From HR10 sp964615335 (GTDB taxonomy: Bacteria; Acidobacteriota; Blastocatellia; HR10): 64,000 bases of DNA. Shown here in pieces: positions 24,302 through 33,682 of the stretch (positions within the stretch are counted from its first letter, which is position 1; every line of letters starts with the position of its first letter). The notes below the pieces were generated by a model, which was given only the letters and a program-made list of their open reading frames with translations, made no database searches and had not been told where the DNA came from. The translations under genes were made by a program, and so were the position numbers. The stretch lies in assembly GCA_964615335.1 (NCBI GenBank), contig CAZTMT010000001.1:434001-498000 (forward strand), read 5' to 3'.

Positions 24302-26614
24302 ATGGAGACCGTGAAGGTGATCATCAACGGGAAGGAGATCGAGGCGCCCCGAGGGAAGCTTCTTCTGGAGGTCTGTCTGGAGGCCGGCTTCCCGATCCCG
24401 AATTTCTGCTACTACAAAGACCTTCCGCCGCAGGCGGCCTGTCGCATGTGTCTGGTGCGGATCGAGAAGATGGGGCGCTTGCAAACGGCCTGCACCGTGC
24501 GGGTGAGCGAGGGGATGGTCGTCACGACCGAGAGCGAAGAGATTCGGCGCGCGCGCATCGCCATGGTGGATTTCATTCTGGCCAATCATCCCCTGGATTG
24601 CCCCGTCTGCGATAAAGGGGGTGAGTGCGAGCTGCAGTGGATGGCCCTCAACTATGGGGATCTGCTCGCCCGCTTCGACGAGCAGAAGGATGCCACGGAG
24701 GAGTACCAACTCAGCCCCTTCATCTGGTTCGATCCCCAGCGGTGCATCCTCTGTTATCGCTGTATTCGCGTCTGCGACGAATGGGTTGAGAATCATGCGC
24801 TGGGCGTTCAGGGGCGCGGGGCGCACAGTCTCATCGTGGGGAATCAACCCGATGGGACGCTGCAGTGCGAGAACTGTGGCAACTGCGTCGAGGTCTGTCC
24901 CGTCGGCGCCCTGACGAGTGCGAATTTTCGATTCCGCGCGCGTCCGTGGGACATCCGCGATACGGTGACGACGTGCACCTACTGCTCCGACGGATGCCAG
25001 CTCCGGTTGAGCGTGCGCGGGGGGAAGGTCGTGCGGGCGTGGGCCAAGGACCTCACGAAGATGGATGTCGAGTTCTCCAACAAGGTCCTCTTCAGCTTTC
25101 AGATGGCGCCCGAGACCGAGCATCGGTGGATCAACGAGGAGTTCCTCTGCGTGAAGGGGCGCTACGGGAACGAATTCGTCAACAGTCCGGATCGGTTGAC
25201 GGTCCCGCTGGTGCGGCGCAACGGACGTCTGGAGCCGACCACTTGGGAAGAGGCTCTGAAGTATGTCGCCCAGCGCTTGCAGGAGATCAAGCGAACGTAC
25301 GGTCCGGAGAGCATCGCCTGTTTGGGATCGCCGCGCTTGACCAATGAGGATCTCTACATTCTGGCGAAGTTCGGGCAGCGCGTTCTGGAGACGCCGCTGG
25401 TGACGCACGCGATGGACTTCGATTGGCGCCCCTTCTTCCGGCGGTTGACGGTGCCGCTTCTGACGCAGCCCGAGTTGCGCGAGCGGATGCGGACGATTCT
25501 GCTCCTTGGAGGGAATCCGCCCGAGTACAATCCCCTGACGGCCTATAGTCTGCGGCGCGCGGTGCAGTTGCACGGAGCGCAGCTTTTCATCGTGGCGTCG
25601 CGCCCGATCTCTCGCCTGCGCGTCGCGACGCGGTTCTTTCACATTCGCCCGGGGTCGGAACCGGCCGTTCTGCTCGCCCTCTGGGATGAACGCGAGGTGG
25701 AGCGAGCGGCGGCCAGCACGCTTCTGACAGAGCAAGAGGTGCATGAGCTGCGGCGCATCGTGTGGGAGTCGGACTCTCTGGCGCTTCTCATCAGCCGCGA
25801 TGTGACGGGCGCGGCGCTCGAAGCGGCTGCCGTTCTGGGGGGGATGCTGGCCCAAAACGGGCGCACGGTGCGCGTTCTTCCGCTGTTGCGCTTCAACAAC
25901 TCGCTCGGGGCTCTGGATATGGGGCTCACGGCTGACGTGCCGGCGCCCGAGCAGGTGGGGCCGCAGCTCAAGGCCCTCTATCTCATGGGATGCGATCTGG
26001 TGCGCTTTTACGGGGACATCTGGCGCGAGGCTCTCGCGCAAGCCGAGTTCATCGTCGCGCACGAGCTGTTTTTGACGCGCACGGCAGAGATGGCGCACGT
26101 CGTGCTTCCGGCCATGAGCTTCGCCGAGCTGGACGGGACCTTCACCAATAACGCGGGGCAGGTGCAGCGAATCCGGCGGGCGACGAGCATGGCGGGAGAT
26201 TGGCGCCCCGATTGGATGATCATCGCCGAGATCGCTACCCGAATGGGGGCCGATTTGGGATGTCGGTATTCGGCCGCCCATATCTTCCGCGAGATTGCCG
26301 AGACGGTCCCGGGCTATCAGGGGCTCACCTATGCGCGTTTGAATCAGGAGGGAGCCCTTCAAACGGATCGTCCGCTGGTGCCGCTGGAGGCGATCGATCG
26401 GGAGAAGCTTCTGGCGCGACTCCGGGGTCAAGTCGAAACGCTGAATCTCTCGGCTGCGCGTCTTGAGGAGCCGGCTCCGCTGGGCATCGGACTCTTCGAG
26501 CCGGGGACGCTTACGGAGCATGTCCCCTTGCTGCGGGAGGCCTTCGGATGGGAAGTGAAAAAGTCCGCCCTCGCGCACCGCGATGCCGGCGCCCCGACGC
26601 GCTCTGATCCGTGA
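24302..26614 (+). CDS. nuoG: NADH-quinone oxidoreductase subunit G (75 kDa)
   Basis: The 770-aa protein starts with a ferredoxin-like 2Fe-2S domain (CYYKDLPPQAACRMCLV), then the His/Cys N5 motif (NHPLDCPVCDKGGECELQ) and two 4Fe-4S groups (CILCYRCIRVC and CENCGNCVEVCP). The remaining ~550 residues are a molybdopterin-oxidoreductase-like fold without evidence of cofactor, as in other NuoG proteins (CTYCSDGCQLRLSVRGGKV is the extra CxxC start of that domain). It carries electrons from NuoF toward NuoB; NuoI would normally be the next carrier, but its gene is missing here. Confidence 0.96.
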   Translation: METVKVIINGKEIEAPRGKLLLEVCLEAGFPIPNFCYYKDLPPQAACRMCLVRIEKMGRLQTACTVRVSEGMVVTTESEEIRRARIAMVDFILANHPLDCPVCDKGGECELQWMALNYGDLLARFDEQKDATEEYQLSPFIWFDPQRCILCYRCIRVCDEWVENHALGVQGRGAHSLIVGNQPDGTLQCENCGNCVEVCPVGALTSANFRFRARPWDIRDTVTTCTYCSDGCQLRLSVRGGKVVRAWAKDLTKMDVEFSNKVLFSFQMAPETEHRWINEEFLCVKGRYGNEFVNSPDRLTVPLVRRNGRLEPTTWEEALKYVAQRLQEIKRTYGPESIACLGSPRLTNEDLYILAKFGQRVLETPLVTHAMDFDWRPFFRRLTVPLLTQPELRERMRTILLLGGNPPEYNPLTAYSLRRAVQLHGAQLFIVASRPISRLRVATRFFHIRPGSEPAVLLALWDEREVERAAASTLLTEQEVHELRRIVWESDSLALLISRDVTGAALEAAAVLGGMLAQNGRTVRVLPLLRFNNSLGALDMGLTADVPAPEQVGPQLKALYLMGCDLVRFYGDIWREALAQAEFIVAHELFLTRTAEMAHVVLPAMSFAELDGTFTNNAGQVQRIRRATSMAGDWRPDWMIIAEIATRMGADLGCRYSAAHIFREIAETVPGYQGLTYARLNQEGALQTDRPLVPLEAIDREKLLARLRGQVETLNLSAARLEEPAPLGIGLFEPGTLTEHVPLLREAFGWEVKKSALAHRDAGAPTRSDP

Positions 26615-26666
26615 AGAAGACCAGCTCCGGCCGGAGCGCCGGCGGTCGGAGCCAGAGGGAACAGAG

Positions 26667-27683
26667 ATGGGGCTCGTTGTCGAAGCCATCATCAAGATCG
26701 TCATCGTCTTCGCGCTCGTGCTCACGGTGCTGGCCTATTTGGCGCTCTTTGAACGGAAGATCCTCGGATGGATTCAGCTCCGCTACGGTCCGAATCGTGT
26801 CGGCCCCTGGGGGCTGTTGCAGCCGCTGGCGGATCTGGTGAAGTTCCTCTTCAAGGAGGACGTGCGACCCGCCACACCCAATCCGATCCTCTTTGCCACG
26901 GCGCCCATTCTCTCGCTTGTTCCGGCTCTGATGACCTATGCCGTGATCCCTTTCGGCGATCGGATCACGCTGCTGGGTCGGGAGGTCACGCTTTACATCA
27001 CGAGCCTCAATGTCGGAGTGCTCTATCTGTTCGCCCTGAGCGGTCTGGGTGTCTACGGGATCGTTCTGGCCGGATGGGCTTCCAATAGCAAATACTCTCT
27101 GCTGGGCGGGCTTCGTTCGGCAGCACAACTCATCAGCTACGAGCTGACGCTCACGCTCTCGGTCATCGGCGTGCTCATTCAGGCGGGCTCGCTCGATCTG
27201 GTGGAGATCGTGCGCGCCCAATCGGGAACCTACTTCGGGGTCATCCCCCGCTGGCATATCTTCTGGTATCAGCCGCTCGGTTTTCTCCTCTTTTTCATCG
27301 CCGCTGTGGCCGAGACCAATCGCGTGCCTTTCGATCTGCCGGAGGCGGAGACGGAGCTGGTCGCCGGCTATCATACGGAGTACTCGGCGACGAAGTTCGC
27401 CATGTTCTATGTCGCCGAGTACGCCAATATCCTGGCCGTCTCGGCCCTGGCGACGACGCTTTTCCTGGGAGGATGGAACGGGCCGGGAGTGGAGCGCGTC
27501 CCCCTGCTGGGCGTCTTCTATTTCGCGGCGAAGACGGCCGTGTTCCTTTTCGTGTACATCTGGTTGCGGGCGACCTTGCCGCGTTTCCGGTATGATCAGC
27601 TCATGCGGTTCGGCTGGACCGTGCTTCTGCCGCTGGCTTTCGCCAACGTCGTCTTCTCGGGGGCGATGGCTCTGATCGGGTGA
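26667..27683 (+). CDS. nuoH: NADH-quinone oxidoreductase subunit H
   Basis: The 338-aa protein has about eight transmembrane helices and the quinone-chamber loops LFERKILGWIQLRYGPNRVG and AETNRVPFDLPEAETELVAG, both diagnostic of NuoH/ND1. It joins the membrane and peripheral arms. The ATG at 26667 follows AGAGGGAACAG; an in-frame upstream region overlapping nuoG is not needed. In most bacteria nuoI follows; here nuoJ comes after 45 nt. Confidence 0.96.
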   Translation: MGLVVEAIIKIVIVFALVLTVLAYLALFERKILGWIQLRYGPNRVGPWGLLQPLADLVKFLFKEDVRPATPNPILFATAPILSLVPALMTYAVIPFGDRITLLGREVTLYITSLNVGVLYLFALSGLGVYGIVLAGWASNSKYSLLGGLRSAAQLISYELTLTLSVIGVLIQAGSLDLVEIVRAQSGTYFGVIPRWHIFWYQPLGFLLFFIAAVAETNRVPFDLPEAETELVAGYHTEYSATKFAMFYVAEYANILAVSALATTLFLGGWNGPGVERVPLLGVFYFAAKTAVFLFVYIWLRATLPRFRYDQLMRFGWTVLLPLAFANVVFSGAMALIG

Positions 27684-27728
27684 GGAGGATCGCCCTGTGG
27701 GGGTGAGATCTCGGGCGCAAGGGGGCCT

Positions 27729-28217
27729 ATGGAACGCGTGCTCTTTGTGATCTTCGCGTGTGTCGCCGTCGGAGGAGCGCTCAATGTGCTGCTGCGGCGG
27801 CATCCCCTGCACAGCGCTCTGGCGCTTCTGGTCGTGTTGGGGGCGCTCACGGGCCTCTATGTGTTGCTGGGGGCCTATTTCCTGGCTATGATCCAGGTCG
27901 TTCTGTACGCCGGCGCCATCCTCGTGCTCTTCCTCTTTGTCATCATGCTGCTCAACGTTCGGGCAGAAGAGGGGCGGATCGAACGGCGTCCCCTCTTGCG
28001 AGGGCTGGCCGTACCCTTGGCGGGACTTCTCGGGGCGGAGATCTTTTATCTGGTGCGCACCTTTGAGGAGAATCCGATCCCTTCGGGGACGAGCGTGGGG
28101 ACGACCGAGTCCGTCGGGGAGCAACTTTTCACCACGTATCTGCTCCCGTTCGAGGTCACTTCGATCCTGATCCTCATCGCCCTGTTGGGGGCTGTCGTCC
28201 TGGCGCGGAGGAGGTGA
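27729..28217 (+). CDS. nuoJ: NADH-quinone oxidoreductase subunit J
   Basis: The 162-aa protein has about five hydrophobic helices with the ND6 hallmark MIQVVLYAGAILVLFLFVIM, the pi-bulge helix of the third transmembrane segment. It is a small membrane-arm subunit near the E-channel. It directly follows nuoH, and the nuoK start lies one base after its stop. Confidence 0.94.
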   Translation: MERVLFVIFACVAVGGALNVLLRRHPLHSALALLVVLGALTGLYVLLGAYFLAMIQVVLYAGAILVLFLFVIMLLNVRAEEGRIERRPLLRGLAVPLAGLLGAEIFYLVRTFEENPIPSGTSVGTTESVGEQLFTTYLLPFEVTSILILIALLGAVVLARRR

Positions 28218-28218
28218 G

Positions 28219-28527
28219 ATGATGACGATTCCGATCTCGTGGTATCTGGCTGTCGCCGCCGTGCTCTTCACGATCGGCACGATCACGGTCTTCGTCAAAC
28301 GCAATGTGATCGTGATGCTGTTGGGGATCGAACTCATGCTGAATGCGGCCAATCTCACGCTGATCACCTTCTCCAGTTACTTCCGCGAGCTGACGGGGCA
28401 GATTCTGGTCCTCTTCGTCATGGTCGTGGCGGCTGCCGAATCGGCCGTTGGGCTGGCCATCGTCGTTCTGCTCTTTCGACATCGCGAGACGTTGAACGTG
28501 GATGAGGCGCATCTGTTGAAGCTCTAG
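28219..28527 (+). CDS. nuoK: NADH-quinone oxidoreductase subunit K
   Basis: The 102-aa, three-helix protein contains VMLLGIELMLNAANLTLITF, with the conserved buried Glu of NuoK in the second helix, and VMVVAAAESAVGLAIVVLLF with the second Glu in the third. It is a proton-channel subunit of complex I. Tandem ATGs at 28219/28222; GAGGAGGTGAG just upstream lies in the end of nuoJ. Confidence 0.95.
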   Translation: MMTIPISWYLAVAAVLFTIGTITVFVKRNVIVMLLGIELMLNAANLTLITFSSYFRELTGQILVLFVMVVAAAESAVGLAIVVLLFRHRETLNVDEAHLLKL

Positions 28528-28542
28528 AGACGGAGGGGGGAG

Positions 28543-30540
28543 ATGGTGACGGCGCTCGTCCTCATTCCGCTTCTGTCGGCGGGGATCCTCGGGCTCTTCG
28601 GTCGGCGCTGGAGCGAGCGACTCATCGCCACGATCGGGTGCGGTTCGGTCGGCCTCTCGATGCTTCTGGCCTTCTGGGTGTTCTTCGCCCGGTTGTGGCC
28701 TCGACCTCCGGAGCAGCGCGTGCTCCTGGAGCCCTTCTTCTCCTGGATCGCGTCAGGGCCCTTGCGCGTGGACTTCGGATTTCAGCTCGATGCCCTCTCG
28801 GGCATCTACATCCTCTTTATCACCTTTGTCGGTTTCTGGATTCATGTCTTCGCCGTCGGCTACATGCATGGCGATCCGGGCTACGCGCGGTTTTTCGCCT
28901 ACATGAATTTGTTCATGTTCATGATGCTGGTGCTTGTGCTCGCCGACAATTTCCTCGTGATGTTCGTCGGGTGGGAAGGCGTGGGGCTCTGCTCCTATTT
29001 GCTCATCGGCTACTATTTCGATCGGGCGTATGCGGCGAGCGCGGCCAAAAAGGCCTTCCTCGTGAATCGCGTCGGAGACTTCGGGTTCGCCCTGGGGATC
29101 CTCATGATCTTCGCGACCTTCGGGACGCTGCGGATTCCCGAGGTCATGGGCGCTCTGGTCGCGCGGTTTCCGGAGGCGGAGGCGTTCGGCGAGATGGGGA
29201 CTCTCACGGTGATCGCCCTCTTGCTCTTTGTGGGAGCCACGGGCAAGAGCGCGCAGATTCCGCTTCACGTCTGGTTGCCGGATGCCATGGCCGGACCGAC
29301 GCCGGTCTCGGCTCTGATTCATGCGGCGACGATGGTGACAGCGGGCGTCTACATGATCGCGCGCACCAGCGAGCTGTATGTGCGTTCGCCGACGGCGCTT
29401 TTCGTCATCGCTGCCATCGGAGGCATCACGGCGCTTCTGGCGGCGACCATGGGATTGGCGCAGTGGAACATCAAGAAGGTGCTCGCATATTCGACGATCT
29501 CGCAATTGGGCTACATGTTTCTGGCCTGCGGAGTGGGAGCCTTCGCGGCGGCCGTCTTTCACGTCGTCACGCACGCCTTCTTCAAAGCCGTGCTCTTTCT
29601 GGGGGCCGGCGCGGTCATCATCGCGCGGCATCATCAGGAGGATTTGCGGCAGATGGGAGGATTGAAGAAGTACATGCCCGTCACCTATGGAACGGTCCTG
29701 TGCGGGTGGTTGGCGATTGCGGGAGTGCCGCCCTTTTCCGGATTCTTCAGCAAGGATGAGATCCTGTGGCGCACATGGAATAGCGCCGTGCTTCCTGAGC
29801 CGTGGGGACGTGTGCTCTGGGGGATCGGCGTGGTGACGGCCATCCTCACGGCCCTCTACATGACGCGATGGGTCGTGCTGACGTTCGAGGGAACAGAACG
29901 GTTCGCCACGGTCGCTTCCGCCCATGCTTCCGCGGGGGCGGCAGTGTCGGAAGCCGTGCCGCGGGAGTCCTCCTGGACGATGCGAATTCCCCTGCTGGTG
30001 CTCGCGGTGCTCTCGATCGGTGGGGGATGGATCGGGATCTCCGAGGCCTATACGGGAGGACGCGGGACGAACTGGTTCGAGCATTTCGTGCAACCGGCGT
30101 TGGCCCACGCTCTCGTGCGCCCTGAGGCTCACTCCGTCGTGAGCGGGGAACCGGACCATGCTCTGGAGTTGGGACTGGCGGCTGTGACGACGGTGGTCGT
30201 CCTCGCCGCCCTCCTGTGGGCGCGGCGGTTCTATCATCGCGATCCCCTGCGTCGGGCGCCGTCGCTCTGGGAGAACCGGTATTATGTGGATGAGATTTAC
30301 GAAGCGCTCTTTGTGCGGCCGATCCTGGTGTGTTCGGCCCGCGTGCTCTGGAAGTTTCTGGATGTCGCCCTCATTGATGGGATAGTGAATGGAGTGGCCT
30401 TCTGGATCGCCGCCTGTGCGGGGGTTTTGCGCCGCCTGCAGACGGGACTTGTGCGGAGCTATGTCGTCATGATCCTGCTCGGAGCCCTTCTGGTCATCGG
30501 CTACTTCATCTTCGTCGGAGAGCGTCTTCCGACACCCTAG
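28543..30540 (+). CDS. nuoL: NADH-quinone oxidoreductase subunit L (antiporter-like)
   Basis: The 665-aa polytopic protein has the Mrp-antiporter core, including FVGWEGVGLCSYLLIGYYF, the lysine/histidine helix GKSAQIPLHVWLPDAMAGPT and VSALIHAATMVTAGVYMIAR. The C-terminal part includes the long lateral helix region and a last transmembrane segment (VVMILLGALLVIGYFIFVGE). It pumps protons at the distal end of complex I. Normal length for the family; AGGGGGGAG precedes its ATG 15 nt after nuoK. Confidence 0.96.
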   Translation: MVTALVLIPLLSAGILGLFGRRWSERLIATIGCGSVGLSMLLAFWVFFARLWPRPPEQRVLLEPFFSWIASGPLRVDFGFQLDALSGIYILFITFVGFWIHVFAVGYMHGDPGYARFFAYMNLFMFMMLVLVLADNFLVMFVGWEGVGLCSYLLIGYYFDRAYAASAAKKAFLVNRVGDFGFALGILMIFATFGTLRIPEVMGALVARFPEAEAFGEMGTLTVIALLLFVGATGKSAQIPLHVWLPDAMAGPTPVSALIHAATMVTAGVYMIARTSELYVRSPTALFVIAAIGGITALLAATMGLAQWNIKKVLAYSTISQLGYMFLACGVGAFAAAVFHVVTHAFFKAVLFLGAGAVIIARHHQEDLRQMGGLKKYMPVTYGTVLCGWLAIAGVPPFSGFFSKDEILWRTWNSAVLPEPWGRVLWGIGVVTAILTALYMTRWVVLTFEGTERFATVASAHASAGAAVSEAVPRESSWTMRIPLLVLAVLSIGGGWIGISEAYTGGRGTNWFEHFVQPALAHALVRPEAHSVVSGEPDHALELGLAAVTTVVVLAALLWARRFYHRDPLRRAPSLWENRYYVDEIYEALFVRPILVCSARVLWKFLDVALIDGIVNGVAFWIAACAGVLRRLQTGLVRSYVVMILLGALLVIGYFIFVGERLPTP

Positions 30541-30552
30541 AGGAGGCGTCCG

Positions 30553-32112
30553 ATGGATGCGCATCTGGTGAGCTGGCTCACCTTCACACCGACCGCAGGG
30601 GCCTTGATCCTGCTGAGCGTTCGCCTTCTGTGGGGAGCCCGGGAGGAGAGCATCCGCCGGTTGGCTCTGGGGATCTCTCTTGTTCCTCTCTTTTTGAGCC
30701 TCTTCCTGGTGTGGCGGTTTGATCCGGCGATCTCCGGACCGCAGATGGTCGAGCGCGTTCCCTGGATTCGATTCTTCGGTTTCATCGTGGATTATTTCGT
30801 GGGAGTGGATGGATTGAGTCTCTGGCTCGTCGTCCTGAGCGCAGCGCTGACGACCGTGGCCATCCTGGCCAGTTGGCGGGCGATCGAGCGACATGTCCTG
30901 GAGTTTCATGTCTTCTTGCTTCTTCTGGAGACGGGCCTGATCGGCGTCTTCGTCGCTTTGGACCTGTTTCTCTTTTTCATCTTCTGGGAAGTCATGCTCG
31001 TGCCGATGTATTTTCTGATCGGCATCTGGGGGTATGAGCGGCGCATTTACGCGGCCGTCAAGTTCATCCTCTACACGATGGTCGGTTCGGCGCTGATGCT
31101 CGCCGCGATCATTGGCCTCTACTACCTGAACGGCGGGACGACCTTCGACATTCTGGCGATCACGGAGAATGTCCGAACAGGGCGGCTCGTTCTGGAGCCG
31201 GGAACGGAGCGGTGGCTCTTTTGGGGATTCGCACTGGCCTTCCTCATCAAGGTCCCGCTCTTTCCTTTTCACACCTGGTTGCCGGATGCACATGTGGAGG
31301 CGCCGACGGCGGGTTCGGTGATCCTGGCTGGCGTGCTTCTGAAGATGGGGGGATACGGTTTTTTGCGTTTCATCCTCCCGCTGTTCCCCAACGCCACGGC
31401 GGAGTTCACGGATTTGCTGTGCGTTCTGGCGGTGGTCAGCATCATCTATGGGGCGCTCGTCTCGATGGTGCAGCCGGATCTGAAGAAGCTCATCGCCTAT
31501 TCCTCGGTGAGTCACATGGGATTTGTCGTGCTGGGCATTCTCACGCGAACGGAGATGGGTGTGCAGGGAGCGATCTTTCAGATGCTCAGCCATGGGCTGG
31601 CGACCGGCGCGCTCTTTGTGCTTGTCGGGATTCTCTCGGAGCGACGGCATACGCGTCGGATCGAGGAATTCGGCGGATTGGCTCATTCGATGCCCGTCTT
31701 CTCGGCGCTCTTTGGGATCTTCGCTCTGGCCTCGGCCGCGCTTCCCATGCTGAGCGGATTTGTGGGGGAGTTCCTCGTTCTGGTGGGGACGTATACGTCG
31801 GGACTCGCGCATGCGCGCGCGTATACGATTCTGGCCGCGACGGCGATGATTCTGTCGGCGGCGTATATGCTCTGGACGCTCGAGCGCGTCGTCTTTGGGG
31901 AGGTCACGCGCGAGGAGAATCGGCATCTCCCCGATGTGAACTGGCGGGACCGGCTTGCGCTCATCCCGATGGCCGCGCTGGTGATCCTGTTGGGCGTGCT
32001 TCCGAATCCGATCTTGCGGCGCACGGATCAGGCCGTTCGCGAGGTGAGCGCGGCGGTCCTCGCATCCTCGGCGCGGCCGCACCTGGAGGGGGTCGGAGCT
32101 GGCAGGAGGTGA
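30553..32112 (+). CDS. nuoM: NADH-quinone oxidoreductase subunit M (antiporter-like)
   Basis: The 519-aa membrane protein shows the NuoM motifs FFIFWEVMLVPMYFLIGIWG, KVPLFPFHTWLPDAHVEAPT and LIAYSSVSHMGFVVLGILTR. The conserved Glu, Lys and His used in proton pumping are present in these segments. It lies 12 nt after nuoL with TAGAGGAGG upstream. Confidence 0.96.
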   Translation: MDAHLVSWLTFTPTAGALILLSVRLLWGAREESIRRLALGISLVPLFLSLFLVWRFDPAISGPQMVERVPWIRFFGFIVDYFVGVDGLSLWLVVLSAALTTVAILASWRAIERHVLEFHVFLLLLETGLIGVFVALDLFLFFIFWEVMLVPMYFLIGIWGYERRIYAAVKFILYTMVGSALMLAAIIGLYYLNGGTTFDILAITENVRTGRLVLEPGTERWLFWGFALAFLIKVPLFPFHTWLPDAHVEAPTAGSVILAGVLLKMGGYGFLRFILPLFPNATAEFTDLLCVLAVVSIIYGALVSMVQPDLKKLIAYSSVSHMGFVVLGILTRTEMGVQGAIFQMLSHGLATGALFVLVGILSERRHTRRIEEFGGLAHSMPVFSALFGIFALASAALPMLSGFVGEFLVLVGTYTSGLAHARAYTILAATAMILSAAYMLWTLERVVFGEVTREENRHLPDVNWRDRLALIPMAALVILLGVLPNPILRRTDQAVREVSAAVLASSARPHLEGVGAGRR

Positions 32113-32115
32113 GTG

Positions 32116-33603
32116 ATGCCAGAGAATGAGCTGGGGATCAGCTATCGAGCCCTCGGGCCGGAGATCGTGCTCACGGCGACAGGTCTTTTGGTCATGCTGC
32201 TGGAAGCGTTCTCTCCGGGACGGAAGAGGCGCGATGGGATTCTGGCAGCAGCCGGGGTCATCCTGGCCGCGGTCATGGCCCTGGGGCTGTGGGACGAAGG
32301 ACCGGCGACGGCCTTCTCGCGGATGATCCTCGTGGATGGATTTCGCGTCTTCTTCACGCTGGTCGTTCTGCTGGGGACCTTGTTGACGATCTTCATCTCC
32401 TGGACTTTTCTGGATGAGGAGCGGATCCCGCCCGGAGAGTATTTCGCGCTGCTTTTGTTCGGAGCTGTCGGGATGACGCTCCTTGTGGCCAGTCAAGACT
32501 TGGTGATGCTCTTTCTGGGTTTGGAGACGATCACGATCGCCACGTACGTCCTGGCCGGATACCGGCGAGAAGACCTCCGTTCGACCGAATCGGCGCTCAA
32601 GTACTTCATCCTGGGGGCCTTCTCCTCGGCCTTTTTGCTCTACGGGATTGCGCTTCTGTACGGGGCGACGCGCACGACGAACCTCGGGGAGATGGCGCGT
32701 CTGGTGAGCGGACCGCTCGGGCGCGCGGAGCTTGCCCTGCTCATGGCGGGGGCGGCCATGCTGCTGATCGGTCTGGGCTTTAAGGTGACGACGGTTCCCT
32801 TCCATGTGTGGACGCCGGATGTCTACGAAGGAGCGCCCACTCCGGTGACCGCCTTTCTCTCGACGGCTCCCAAGGCGGCCGGATTCGCGGCCTTGCTCCG
32901 CATCTTCTCCTTTGCTTTCGCGCCGCTGGGGATCGAGAGCGCTGCGGATCGGCTCGCTTCGCACTGGGTCGCTGCTTTGACGGCCATGGCTATCTTGAGC
33001 ATGACTTTCGGCAACATCATCGCCATCGTCCAGGCGAACATCAAACGGATGCTCGCCTACTCCTCCATCGCTCATGCCGGATACATCCTGCTGGGTGTCC
33101 TGGCCCGGGATTGGGCGGCTGTGGCGTTCTACATGCTTGTCTACACGCTGATGAACGTGGGCTGTTTCGCTATCGTCGCTCTGTGGGCGCGCCGGGGGGA
33201 TGAGCGCGTCGCGATCGAAGACTATGCGGGGTTGGGATTCCGACAACCCGCGCTCAGCTTCCCACTGGCCATCTTCCTGGTGAGCCTGGCGGGATTTCCC
33301 GGCACGGCGGGATTCGTCGCCAAGTTCTGGCTCTTCAAATCGGCCTGGGGGGCGGGCTTCCCGGAATTGGTCCTCATCGGTGTCTTGAACACGGTCATCT
33401 CCGTGGCCTATTATCTCCGCGTCGTGATCGTCATGTTCTTTCGCGAGCCGAGAGAAGAAGTGCCGCGCGTCCCGCTTCCGCGTCCTTTTGCGGCGATGCT
33501 GGTTATGGCTTTGGGAGGCGTCTTCTACTTGGGCCTTCTGCCCACGCAGATCTTCTCCATCCTGAACACAGCACAGAATCTGGTGGTGACTCTCGCCCCA
33601 TGA
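32116..33603 (+). CDS. nuoN: NADH-quinone oxidoreductase subunit N (antiporter-like)
   Basis: The 495-aa membrane protein has LFLGLETITIATYVLAGYRR, FKVTTVPFHVWTPDVYEGAP and KRMLAYSSIAHAGYILLGVL, the NuoN versions of the antiporter motifs. ATG 32116 is preceded by GCAGGAGGTGAG, which overlaps the nuoM stop. It is the last nuo gene; the next gene starts 80 nt later and has its own possible promoter. Confidence 0.95.
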   Translation: MPENELGISYRALGPEIVLTATGLLVMLLEAFSPGRKRRDGILAAAGVILAAVMALGLWDEGPATAFSRMILVDGFRVFFTLVVLLGTLLTIFISWTFLDEERIPPGEYFALLLFGAVGMTLLVASQDLVMLFLGLETITIATYVLAGYRREDLRSTESALKYFILGAFSSAFLLYGIALLYGATRTTNLGEMARLVSGPLGRAELALLMAGAAMLLIGLGFKVTTVPFHVWTPDVYEGAPTPVTAFLSTAPKAAGFAALLRIFSFAFAPLGIESAADRLASHWVAALTAMAILSMTFGNIIAIVQANIKRMLAYSSIAHAGYILLGVLARDWAAVAFYMLVYTLMNVGCFAIVALWARRGDERVAIEDYAGLGFRQPALSFPLAIFLVSLAGFPGTAGFVAKFWLFKSAWGAGFPELVLIGVLNTVISVAYYLRVVIVMFFREPREEVPRVPLPRPFAAMLVMALGGVFYLGLLPTQIFSILNTAQNLVVTLAP

Positions 33604-33611
33604 GAGAGCTG

Positions 33612-33620
33612 TGCTAAACT
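33612..33620 (+). promoter_or_regulatory. Possible extended -10 promoter for the M16 peptidase genes
   Basis: TGC plus TAAACT (33612-33620) just after nuoN resembles an extended -10 element; no convincing -35 is visible. Read-through from nuo is also possible because I see no terminator. Confidence 0.3.
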
Positions 33621-33682
33621 GTGGGGCGCATGGAGCGGCTTTCTGGGAGCGGGAGGTGTGTTTGAGAGAAGAGGAGGGGGGG

